The notes below the pieces were generated by a model, which saw only the letters and a list, made by a program, of their open reading frames with translations, ran no database searches and was not told the origin of the DNA. A stretch of 8,328 bases of DNA. It comes from Gammaproteobacteria bacterium. Its GTDB lineage: Bacteria > Pseudomonadota > Gammaproteobacteria > Burkholderiales > Burkholderiaceae_C. Positions 1 through 5,750 of this stretch are shown piece after piece. Location of the stretch: contig JASGCH010000048.1 of NCBI GenBank assembly GCA_030054245.1, positions 1 to 8,328 of the forward strand, read 5' to 3'. Position 1 is the first letter of the stretch. Every line of letters begins with the position of its first letter. A program made the translations under genes and the position numbers.

Positions 1-54
1 AGCCTTGTACTTTGACAGCTCACCGAGCGGCGTAGCCGATGGTGCAACAGTCTT
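1..54 (+). repeat. Right end of a dispersed MITE-like repeat (copy 1, cut by window edge)
   Basis: This is the outer part of a family copy whose other half lies upstream of the window. It ends in the 14-base motif GGTGCAACAGTCTT (41-54). Inside that lie two small hairpins: CGGC-GTA-GCCG (28-38) and GCTC-ACC-GAGC (about 19-29), which share bases. Bases 1-31 are identical, inverted, to 4226-4256 in copy 5. The motif ends 3 bp from the stop codon of the Atl/MGMT-like gene. Confidence 0.8.
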
Positions 55-56
55 AG

Positions 57-458
57 TTATACGATATTTTCATCGTTTCGCATGTGTTGAATAAATGTCG
101 AATCAAATGATAATTTTTTAACAATGCTGGATTTCGGGTCTATCACTCGCCAAAATGGCGTGAGGTTTGCAGATTCATCACGGCTTACTTGTTCAAAAGC
201 GGCCTCAGCGACAATTCTCAAAAATATGCCGGTTGTAAGGGGGCAGGTGCAATCGGCTTTATTTATTTTGGCAAGATGGTCTCGCATCTGCTGAATGGAT
301 ACACTTTGTCCGCGAGGAATGGTCTTGATGTATGCGTCAATTTCCAGTGGTGTTGAAATATACATTAAAGCCCCTGCGGGCATCCCAGCAATAGACTTTT
401 CCAATCTCTTCTTTTGTGGCTTTCTCGAGCCATTTAGCTTTTCTGTCCAAGTGGTCAT
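57..458 (-). CDS. Atl/MGMT-family DNA-binding protein without the methyl-acceptor cysteine
   Basis: A 133-residue protein resembling the small stand-alone MGMT-family proteins with the winged-helix DNA-binding domain of O6-alkylguanine transferases (PF01035-like). Visible family marks are the EIDAYIKTIPRG segment (residues 39-50), a short helix-turn-helix-like part (51-68), the CTCPLTTGIF block (70-79) and TPFWRVIDP (100-108). The repair enzymes have PCHRV at this last site, with Cys as methyl acceptor. Here it reads PFWRV, so direct methyl transfer is unlikely. As in Atl proteins, it may instead recognise alkylated guanine and flag it for other repair; that is inference. Two ATGs are adjacent (461 and 458). 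The second is preferred because AAGGAAG lies at proper spacing from it and only 0-1 bases from the first. Repeat ends bracket the gene on both sides. Confidence 0.72.
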   Translation of the reverse strand: MTTWTEKLNGSRKPQKKRLEKSIAGMPAGALMYISTPLEIDAYIKTIPRGQSVSIQQMRDHLAKINKADCTCPLTTGIFLRIVAEAAFEQVSRDESANLTPFWRVIDPKSSIVKKLSFDSTFIQHMRNDENIV

Positions 459-462
459 CATC

Positions 463-469
463 TTCCTTT
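463..469 (-). promoter_or_regulatory. Shine-Dalgarno that decides the start of the Atl/MGMT-like gene
   Basis: On the minus strand AAGGAAG runs directly into two consecutive ATGs. Spacing from the GGA core fits the second ATG (458) and is too short for the first (461). Confidence 0.55.
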
Positions 470-478
470 ACCGCAAAA

Positions 479-507
479 TTTTTAGCGTTTAGCTACTACT
501 CCCACAA
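479..507 (-). promoter_or_regulatory. Candidate sigma70-type promoter for the Atl/MGMT-like gene
   Basis: Read on the minus strand: TTGTGG (502-507), a 17-base spacer, then TAAAAA (479-484), about 20 bp upstream of the start codon. The hexamers are imperfect and this is a by-eye match only. It lies in the unique 84-bp stretch between repeat copy 2 and the gene. Confidence 0.28.
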
Positions 508-544
508 AGCCAGCCAGAGGCGGGAACGGTTTTTGGCGCAACCA

Positions 545-702
545 AAGACTGTTGCACCATCGGCTACGCCGCTGGTCGCACTGTCAAATGAATGCGTTAT
601 GCAGTACTCACCAGCGAATGATGATCTTCGGAAATGAAGCTGGTTGCGTTCTGCTAAGGCTGGTCATTTGGCAGTTCGTCCGGGTTGTGCCATGGCCTCA
701 GT
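545..702 (+). repeat. Dispersed MITE-like repeat, copy 2
   Basis: A copy of about 158 bp filling most of the gap between the Atl/MGMT-like and FGE-like genes. The left end AAGACTGTTGCACC (545-558) is followed by the hairpin CGGC-TAC-GCCG (561-571). The central core holds CTTCGGAAATGAAG (about 626-639), whose ends can pair (CTTC/GAAG). The right end is degenerate (GTGCCATGGCCTCA, about 689-702). It is preceded by a stem AGTTCG/CGGGTT that needs G-U pairs, in the place where copy 6 has the fully paired AGCTCG/CGAGCT. Confidence 0.8.
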
Positions 703-715
703 CGTATCAACGCGG

Positions 716-1633
716 CTAGGGCAGATTGCGCACAACACGAAAGCCGACTTCAGCGCTACGATAGGTTTCTGGTGCTTTATCTTTGTTGGCAAACCGCACA
801 AACTTAGGGTGTGTCATATAGGAGCCGCCGCGTAAAAATCGTAAGGGAGTTTTTGCGTCATGGGTCGTGGCGGGTTGACGGTCGGTAGCATCTGGTTCAG
901 CAACAGAATCAGTCCATTCCCAGACATTTCCAAGCGTATGGTATAAACCCAAAAGATTAGGCGTAAATGCCGAACTAGCTGGAGCGGTGTAAGGTTGTGC
1001 ATCGTTGCATGGAAACCGATTTCGCCATGTTCTTTGTGAGCCTAGAACGGTATTATCTGCTACATTGGCATGGTTACAAGCGTTGGCGGATTGATCATTC
1101 CATGGGGTTGCGCGCGTATTACCCGCCCTAGCTAAAAACTCCCATTCGGCGTCGGTTGGCAGACGATATTCAAAAGGGGGAACTAAACGGTGGTTTGCAT
1201 TTAACCAGTGTAAAAACTTCTGGGCGTCTTGCCAGCTCACGCACACCACCGGATGATTGGGTTTTTGCGGAAACCCTGGATTTTTCCAGTTTAAGCTAGC
1301 ATCGGGTTTATGAGAATTAACCCCATAGCACCCTGCGTCGATATTGAGCCCAGTTGCATTGATAAATTCAGAGAATTGTTCAACCGTGGTTTCTTCTATC
1401 GAAGCTGATATTTTGCCTTTTAGGGGAACATAGAGTGCATCACCCTCACTAGAGCTACGACCTAAATCGCTGGGGTCTGAACCCATGTAGTAAGGTTGGA
1501 GTTCAAGGGATACCATGCGCCATGGGCTGGGCTGAGCCATAGCTGAGTTAGCCCAGATCATTTGTAAAATCAGTAAGGCACAAGTACTGAGGTACCCTAT
1601 TTGGTTATACAGCCAACTCCAAGACCGTTGCAC
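716..1633 (-). CDS. Secreted FGE/SUMF1-family protein lacking the catalytic cysteines
   Basis: The formylglycine-generating-enzyme fold (PF03781) is clear. From a GTG start at 1633 (305 residues) one sees YMGSD (about 49-53), EETTVEQFSEFINATG (80-95), HPVVCVSW (127-134), YRLPTDAEWEFLARAG (156-171), GNVWEW (235-240), LRGGSYM (267-273) and GFRVVR (297-302). True FGE has two active-site Cys after GGSYM (human C336 and C341). Here the positions are Thr274 and Val279, so sulfatase activation is unlikely; the role is unknown. The start is uncertain. The frame stays open back to 1945 inside recA, but that part is repeat sequence. GTG 1633 gives a good signal peptide: MQRSWSWLYNQ, a hydrophobic run, then NSAMA|Q near residue 33. 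That GTG lies in the terminal motif of repeat copy 3. No Shine-Dalgarno is obvious; ATG 1561 is an alternative without the signal. Confidence 0.75.
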   Translation of the reverse strand: MQRSWSWLYNQIGYLSTCALLILQMIWANSAMAQPSPWRMVSLELQPYYMGSDPSDLGRSSSEGDALYVPLKGKISASIEETTVEQFSEFINATGLNIDAGCYGVNSHKPDASLNWKNPGFPQKPNHPVVCVSWQDAQKFLHWLNANHRLVPPFEYRLPTDAEWEFLARAGNTRATPWNDQSANACNHANVADNTVLGSQRTWRNRFPCNDAQPYTAPASSAFTPNLLGLYHTLGNVWEWTDSVAEPDATDRQPATTHDAKTPLRFLRGGSYMTHPKFVRFANKDKAPETYRSAEVGFRVVRNLP

Positions 1634-1768
1634 AGCCTGGGAGGAAGTGCTATCATTACCAAGCCAAAGTCCGACTCTAGCAAGGTTTGCGGAGTGTTCA
1701 TTTGGAGTGGGCATAACGCGGTAATTGGGTGGTACCGTGGGCGGTAAAACTGAGGGGGCAACGGTCTC
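1621..1768 (+). repeat. Dispersed MITE-like repeat, copy 3
   Basis: A copy of about 148 bp with inverted ends AAGACCGTTGCACA (1621-1634) and GGGGCAACGGTCTC (1755-1768). Hairpins lie just inside both ends: CCT-GGG-AGG (1636-1644) on the left, and CGGT-AAA-ACTG (1742-1752, one G-T pair) on the right. The middle shares TGGAGTG and GCATAACGC with other copies in reverse orientation. The left end is fused in frame to the FGE-like gene. Confidence 0.78.
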
Positions 1769-1844
1769 ACTTAGTAAATCAGAGGAAAATGGCAAGTATA
1801 TGGGTAAGTATATTTTAGGCATAACTTCGGTTTTTTGAAAGGGG

Positions 1845-1877
1845 AGACCGCGGTGAAACCGAGGGTGCAACGATCTT
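1845..1877 (+). repeat. Solo repeat end next to the recA stop codon
   Basis: A single family end: hairpin CGGT-GAA-ACCG (1851-1861), two bases, then GGTGCAACGATCTT (1864-1877). No matching opposite end is visible immediately to its left, although it could pair with copy 3 as part of a larger nested unit. It stops 21 bp from the recA stop codon. Confidence 0.7.
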
Positions 1878-1898
1878 TTTCGGCAACTGGACATGACA

Positions 1899-2912
1899 TT
1901 AGGGTAGGAGGGAGACGCCGACAATTTGGCGTATTTTATTTTCAATTTCTTTAGAAATAGAAGGATTTTCAGTTAAGAACTCTCGAGCATTATCCCGACC
2001 CTGTCCAATTTTATCGCCTTTATAGGCATACCAAGAACCCGATTTATCGACAACTTTATGTATCACTCCTAGGTCTATAATTTCGCCTTCCCGACTAATG
2101 CCCTTGCCAAAAATAATATCAAAATCAGCTGTTTTGAAAGGGGGGGAAACTTTATTTTTGACTACTTTGACTTTGGTTTCGTTACCGATGGACTCTTCGC
2201 CTTTTTTTAGGGTACCCGTGCGCCTAATGTCAATACGCACAGAAGCATAAAATTTTAAGGCATTGCCTCCAGTGGTGGTTTCAGGGGAGCCAAACATAAC
2301 GCCGATTTTCATCCTAATTTGGTTAATAAACACCACCATACTGTTGGATTTTTTAATATTGGCAGTTAGCTTTCTCAAAGCTTGGCTCATCAGTCTGGCT
2401 TGTAACCCAGGTAACGAATCTCCCATATCTCCTTCTAATTCGGCTTTGGGGGTGAGTGCGGCTACAGAATCAATGACAATCAAATCTACGGCGCCCGAAC
2501 GGACTAAGCTATCCACAATCTCCAGTGCTTGTTCTCCTGTATCGGGCTGAGAAATCAATAGTTCTTGAACATTTACTCCCAATTGTTGGGCATACTGGAT
2601 ATCTAAGGCGTGTTCGGCATCGACAAACGCACAGGTGCCATTTTGCTTTTGCATTTCAGCGATTACCTGTAAAGTTAGTGTGGTTTTTCCAGAGGATTCC
2701 GGTCCGTAGATCTCAATAACTCGACCTCTTGGCAGACCACCGACTCCTAGAGCAATGTCTAATCCCAAAGACCCTGTTGAAATGACTTGAATATCTTCAA
2801 GTTTTTCACCAGCGCCTAGCTTCATAATGGCTCCCTTACCAAATTGCTTTTCAATTTGACTAAGAGCGGCTTGTAAAGCTTTCGCTTTCTCATCTTGTGG
2901 TTGTTCGTTCAT
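1899..2912 (-). CDS. recA: RecA recombinase with a shortened C-terminus
   Basis: RecA is the ATP-dependent strand-exchange protein of homologous recombination and the SOS coprotease. All core motifs are present in 337 residues: Walker A GPESSGKT (70-77), catalytic Glu100 in FVDAEH, Walker B LIVIDS (144-149), loop L1 around EGDMGDSLPG (160-169), and loop L2 FGSPETTTGG (207-216) with Ser where Asn is common. Sequence style is betaproteobacterial. The protein ends at IRQIVGVSLLP, so the acidic tail of about 15-20 residues found in most proteobacterial RecA is missing. In E. coli that tail restrains DNA binding. A repeat end lies 21 bp past the stop. No recX follows; an FGE-like gene does. No LexA box (CTGT-N8-ACAG type) is visible upstream, and no good Shine-Dalgarno precedes the ATG at 2912. 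Confidence 0.98.
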   Translation of the reverse strand: MNEQPQDEKAKALQAALSQIEKQFGKGAIMKLGAGEKLEDIQVISTGSLGLDIALGVGGLPRGRVIEIYGPESSGKTTLTLQVIAEMQKQNGTCAFVDAEHALDIQYAQQLGVNVQELLISQPDTGEQALEIVDSLVRSGAVDLIVIDSVAALTPKAELEGDMGDSLPGLQARLMSQALRKLTANIKKSNSMVVFINQIRMKIGVMFGSPETTTGGNALKFYASVRIDIRRTGTLKKGEESIGNETKVKVVKNKVSPPFKTADFDIIFGKGISREGEIIDLGVIHKVVDKSGSWYAYKGDKIGQGRDNAREFLTENPSISKEIENKIRQIVGVSLLP

Positions 2913-2937
2913 ATAGTGGAATAAAATAATAAGCTGT

Positions 2938-2950
2938 AACGAATATCGTT
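2938..2950. promoter_or_regulatory. Short dyad in the recA leader
   Basis: AACGA-ATA-TCGTT is a 5-bp-arm dyad about 26 bp upstream of the recA start codon. It could be an operator or simply chance. It does not match the E. coli SOS box. Confidence 0.2.
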
Positions 2951-3017
2951 GCTATGACGGCATCGCGGTTGGTTCAATGACGGTTCTGGCCTAGTAGCTC
3001 GCGTTGGCGAATACATC

Positions 3018-3046
3018 ATTTTATAGGTGCTATAGGTGCGCCGCAA
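3018..3046 (-). promoter_or_regulatory. Candidate recA promoter
   Basis: On the minus strand: TTGCGG (3041-3046), a 17-base spacer, then TAAAAT (3018-3023). This would give a leader of roughly 100 bases. The spacer contains a tandem TATAGGTGC (plus strand 3022-3030 and 3031-3039). It lies in the only intergenic gap free of the dispersed repeat. By-eye match only. Confidence 0.35.
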
Positions 3047-3079
3047 TTAAGAAGAACCGCTATTGAGACAACCATTGGA

Positions 3080-3733
3080 TCATTTGAATGAATCTAGGAT
3101 TCCTTCTTTTTCTAAGGCTTGATAACATCCAGGAGCAGTGGCAACCTGACGGACATACTCCCATAATACGGGAAATTCGGTAGTAGGTATTTTTGCCATA
3201 GTGGCCCAACGAGTCAAGGTAAGAGCATAAAAATCAACGGGTCCTGGTTTGTATGGGTGGAAAAACACCTGCCCATTGGCTTGATTGATCTGCACCTTAT
3301 TTTCAATTTGTACTATAAGCTGTTGATAATCTTGTCTAGCTTTAGCTTTTAGATCAGTTTTCTGAGCGTCTCCATCCACAAATTTTTCGGGACGATAGTA
3401 GCGGGTAAAAGTAGGGTGGCAGGTGTTGTTGAACCAAACTAATAATTCAACCAACTTGGCTTTTTTCCAAATATCGTTTGGAAATATTTGGGCGTTTGGG
3501 AAATGATGGTCCAAAAACAAAGTAATTGCTACTACTTGAGTGAGTACATCGCTACTGTTTATCACCAACACAGGTACTTGTCCATTAGGATTAAGTTGTT
3601 TGAATTCTGGTGAATTTTGTTCATGGTTGCGTAAACTGACCAACTTGAGATTGCAAGGAATTTCAGCGGATTGTAGAATGGCGTGGGGTACCAGTGAACA
3701 AGCACCCGGGCTGTAGTATAGATCTAGTTTCAT
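3080..3733 (-). CDS. Glutathione S-transferase family protein (beta-class-like)
   Basis: A 217-residue protein with a thioredoxin-fold N-domain and helical C-domain typical of cytosolic GSTs. The start MKLDLYYSPGACSL carries Cys12 in the place of the beta-class catalytic Cys. The cis-Pro segment NGQVPVL (50-56) is intact. The glutathione-binding strand usually reads LTES/LTEG-x-AI; here it is LTQVVAI (64-70), so the Glu that contacts the gamma-glutamyl group is Gln and the small residue is Val. The C-domain N-cap (S/T-x-x-D) is GPVD (164-167). Substrate and even GSH use are therefore uncertain. ATG 3733 is chosen because homologs begin at MKL. An upstream in-frame TTG (3769) sits at the edge of repeat copy 4 and is unlikely. 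No clear ribosome site is visible. Confidence 0.85.
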   Translation of the reverse strand: MKLDLYYSPGACSLVPHAILQSAEIPCNLKLVSLRNHEQNSPEFKQLNPNGQVPVLVINSSDVLTQVVAITLFLDHHFPNAQIFPNDIWKKAKLVELLVWFNNTCHPTFTRYYRPEKFVDGDAQKTDLKAKARQDYQQLIVQIENKVQINQANGQVFFHPYKPGPVDFYALTLTRWATMAKIPTTEFPVLWEYVRQVATAPGCYQALEKEGILDSFK

Positions 3734-3767
3734 GGTCAGTAAAATGGAAAGGCGAAAGTGGTTCTTC

Positions 3768-3914
3768 AAGGCTGTTGCACAACCTTGGGTGACCCGTCAT
3801 CATTACGAGGCTTAAGCTTCGCATACCAGTGGAATTTATAGGGTGGTTACCTAGGAGTGAACTGCATAGCGCTTTGACAATGTACAGAGCTGTAAAATGA
3901 GAGGTCATGGTCTT
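3768..3914 (+). repeat. Dispersed MITE-like repeat, copy 4
   Basis: About 147 bp upstream of the GST gene. The left end AAGGCTGTTGCACA (3768-3781) is followed by hairpin ACC-TTG-GGT (3782-3790). The middle has TAGGAGTGAACTGCATAGCGC (3853-3873), the inverse of the core seen in copies 2 and 6. The right end GAGGTCATGGTCTT (3901-3914) is degenerate and has no clear hairpin. Confidence 0.65.
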
Positions 3915-4014
3915 CCTATATTATCGTACGAAATGAGCGAAATTTGTCAAAAAGTGTAGGGTTACATGAATTACGCTCTGGTGTCGCCTAGGTCTCTCTT
4001 TTTAAGGCAGTCTA

Positions 4015-4046
4015 GTCGATGGTGAAACCGACGCTACAAAGGTCTT
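4015..4046 (+). repeat. Solo repeat end upstream of tRNA-Thr
   Basis: Hairpin TGGT-GAA-ACCG (4020-4030, outer T-G pair), two bases, then GCTACAAAGGTCTT (4033-4046), a diverged form of the terminal motif. It is the same type as the solo ends at 1845-1877 and 5723-5749. Confidence 0.6.
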
Positions 4047-4067
4047 TGAAAAGTAGTAAAATAAGCT

Positions 4068-4091
4068 TTCGGATCATCTCTGAAATCCGAA
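4068..4091. other. Perfect hairpin immediately upstream of tRNA-Thr
   Basis: TTCGGAT (4068-4074) and ATCCGAA (4085-4091) are exact reverse complements around a 10-base loop, 10 bp before the tRNA. No T-run follows, so it is not a standard terminator. It may lie in the tRNA 5' leader or be part of the promoter region. Confidence 0.4.
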
Positions 4092-4101
4092 CCAGCATTA
4101 A

Positions 4102-4177
4102 GCCGGCATAGCTCAGTTGGTAGAGCAGCGCATTCGTAATGCGAAGGTCGGGGGTTCGACTCCTCTTGCCGGCACCA
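4102..4177 (+). tRNA. tRNA-Thr, anticodon CGU
   Basis: A complete cloverleaf. Acceptor GCCGGCA pairs with TGCCGGC, the D-arm is GCTC...GAGC, and the anticodon loop TTCGTAA gives CGT (reads ACG). The variable loop is AGGTC, the T-loop TTCGACT, the discriminator A (4174), and the CCA is encoded (4175-4177). The sequence closely resembles E. coli tRNA-Thr(CGU). The T-stem GGGGG/CCTCT uses G-U pairs. The first anticodon-stem pair is G-A. Repeat copy 5 starts 24 bp downstream. Confidence 0.96.
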
Positions 4178-4201
4178 GCGTCGTACTATTCAAATCTAAG
4201 A

Positions 4202-4387
4202 AAGACTATGGCTCCATCGGCTGGTGCCGCTCGGTGAGCTGTCAAAGTACAAGGCTTGCGTGCACCACGCCACCAGCTTTATCTCCGAAGATGATCATGG
4301 TGGGCGCTCCCAGTTTCGCATATTGAGTATATGCGAGCATAGTGGCCAAGGTGTAACCGCGGCACCAGCCGTAGGTGCAAAGGTCTC
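4202..4387 (+). repeat. Dispersed MITE-like repeat, copy 5 (longest complete copy)
   Basis: About 186 bp. The left end AAGACTATGGCTCC is followed by hairpin CGGC-TGGT-GCCG (4218-4229). On the right, hairpin CGGC-ACCA-GCCG (4360-4371) precedes GGTGCAAAGGTCTC (4374-4387). The outer ~30 bp form a recognisable terminal inverted repeat. Inside it is CGCATAT-TGAGT-ATATGCG (4317-4335), a perfect 7-bp dyad, and the shared core in reverse (about 4273-4297). Bases 4226-4256 are the exact inverse of 1-31. Confidence 0.85.
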
Positions 4388-4394
4388 TTAATCT

Positions 4395-5663
4395 ATGAAT
4401 ACCCATTTTTCTGTCCGCCCATTGAAGGGGAGTAGCTTAATAGTGTGGGGCTTAATCGGTAGTGGAATTGTTGCCGCCGTACATATTGGTAAACTCCCGC
4501 CGGCACTCATTGTATTACAAAAAGATTTTGCTTATTCCTTAAAAGAGGCTGGCTTGTTGTTGTCTATCGTCCAATTGGTCGGCATGACATTGGGGTTGGT
4601 TTTGGGATTTTTTGTTCAGTACTTAGGGTTAAGAATTGGCCTTTTGCTTGGTTTGGCGGGTCTTGGGGTGGCAAGTTTTGCCGGGGCATTTAGTAGCTCT
4701 GGTTGGATGATGTTGCTGTCTAGGGTGGTAGAGGGTATGGGTTTTTTGCTAACAGTAATCTCTATACCCCCTATGATCCGCCATTGGGCACCGCCGGAGA
4801 AAGTGCATAGGTTGATGGGGTGGTGGGGTGGATATATGCCCATTGGGACGGCTTTAGCGTATTTTTTTGGTGTATTGGTGGTCAATAGGTATAACTGGCA
4901 GATATGGTGGCAGATGAGTTCAGGAATAACATGGGTGTATTTTATTTTTATTCTGAAATTATTACCTGTACATCTTTCAAGCCAATCAACGGTTTTAAGT
5001 GTATCTGGTGTCAATGCTCTACGCCAAACCACCCGTGCTTGGGGTCCTTGGTTGTTGGCTGGCATTTTTGCGGTTTACGCTAGTCAATGGTTGATTGTCA
5101 TTGGATTTTTACCCAAATTAATGACTGAAATGGGGGGAAGTGTTTGGAATGTAGCTATCGCCAGTGCATGGGTAGCATTGGTAAATGTCATAGGTAATGT
5201 GTTTTCTGGAGTTATTTTAGAAAAACAGCAAAAATGGCAAGATAACGCTATATCTGCACCGTCGGTATGGAAGTTATGGCTTCATAACCCAGCTCAGGTC
5301 ATCGTTTTGGGATTCTTAGGAATGATGGTGGGTGGGTTTATCGCCTTTGTCGAGTTGTCTGGTGTACTATTACCTGTTTGGGTAAAGTGGCTGGGATTTG
5401 TTGGTTTTTCGGCTTTTGGGGGACTGGTGCCAGCAACGCTTTTTGCCTGCATTAACCATCTTGCACCCCATAAGGATACGGTCTCTATAACAGGTGGCAT
5501 GATGCAACAAGGTTCCGCGTTCGGTCAATTTTGGGGACCTTTGGTTTCTGCTTGGCTAGCGTCCGTGGCGCATACTTGGAAATATACTTGGGTGATCGTA
5601 TTTTTGTGTTCTGCATTAGGAATTTATATGGCAAAAATAATGAGTAGGCGATTTTTTAAATAA
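4395..5663 (+). CDS. MFS transporter, CynX/NimT-like
   Basis: A 422-residue inner-membrane protein with about 12 hydrophobic segments: roughly 14-32, 52-76, 80-100, 105-128, 142-163, 172-192, then after a central loop 218-240, 252-274, 300-321, 325-352, 375-392 and 397-414. The pattern of SRVVEGMGF (109-117) after TM3 and the degenerate loop 2-3 motif (YLGLRIG, 76-82) fits the major facilitator superfamily, nearest the CynX/NimT group as far as I can judge. The substrate cannot be read from sequence. ATG 4395 is the only start that keeps TM1. It lies just 7 bp after the end of repeat copy 5. The only ribosome-site-like bases (AAAGG) are in the repeat, about 11 bases away, so expression may depend on the repeat. 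No terminator is visible; a convergent paiB-like gene follows. Confidence 0.85.
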   Translation: MNTHFSVRPLKGSSLIVWGLIGSGIVAAVHIGKLPPALIVLQKDFAYSLKEAGLLLSIVQLVGMTLGLVLGFFVQYLGLRIGLLLGLAGLGVASFAGAFSSSGWMMLLSRVVEGMGFLLTVISIPPMIRHWAPPEKVHRLMGWWGGYMPIGTALAYFFGVLVVNRYNWQIWWQMSSGITWVYFIFILKLLPVHLSSQSTVLSVSGVNALRQTTRAWGPWLLAGIFAVYASQWLIVIGFLPKLMTEMGGSVWNVAIASAWVALVNVIGNVFSGVILEKQQKWQDNAISAPSVWKLWLHNPAQVIVLGFLGMMVGGFIAFVELSGVLLPVWVKWLGFVGFSAFGGLVPATLFACINHLAPHKDTVSITGGMMQQGSAFGQFWGPLVSAWLASVAHTWKYTWVIVFLCSALGIYMAKIMSRRFFK

Positions 5664-5694
5664 CCCCAAGAAATCTATGTTGAAAATAAAAGAT

Positions 5695-5749
5695 GGTGCA
5701 ACCGTCTTAATAAAGGTGCCTTCGGTGAAACTCAGGGTGCAACGGTTTG
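5695..5749 (+). repeat. Two solo repeat ends between convergent genes
   Basis: GGTGCAACCGTCTT (5695-5708) has no hairpin before it. A second end follows: CGGT-GAA-ACTC (5723-5733, imperfect stem), two bases, then GGTGCAACGGTTTG (5736-5749). The last base lies 1 bp before the stop codon of the PaiB-like gene. Both read in the same direction, so they are not a left/right pair. Confidence 0.65.
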
Positions 5750-5750
5750 A

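Larger units (their letters stand above)
3734..4101. other. Gene-free interval between GST and tRNA-Thr, mostly repeat-derived
   Basis: This 368-bp stretch contains no convincing gene. It holds repeat copy 4 (3768-3914), an unassigned AT-rich part (3915-4010) with a further AGGTCTC fragment near 3990, a solo repeat end (4015-4046) and a perfect 7-bp-stem hairpin just before the tRNA. A tRNA promoter must lie here, but no match was good enough to call. Confidence 0.6.

Noticed and set aside
1820..1862. Intrinsic terminator of recA (CGGTTT/AAACCG)
   Set aside because: The loop is too large and no T-run follows the stem on the recA strand.
1634..1945. Long N-terminal extension of the FGE-like protein reaching into recA
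   Set aside because: It begins with TTG inside recA and runs through two repeat units. The residues have no family similarity, and no ribosome site is visible.
2913..2960. LexA/SOS box upstream of recA
   Set aside because: CTGTAACGAATATCGTTG was examined; the second half does not read ACAG, so it is not an SOS box.
3083..3769. GST start at TTG 3769
   Set aside because: It lies at the repeat copy 4 boundary and adds 12 residues not typical for the family; ATG 3733 matches the family start.
4117..4326. Small protein gene overlapping tRNA-Thr
   Set aside because: The frame is formed by the tRNA and repeat copy 5; no ribosome site or protein character.
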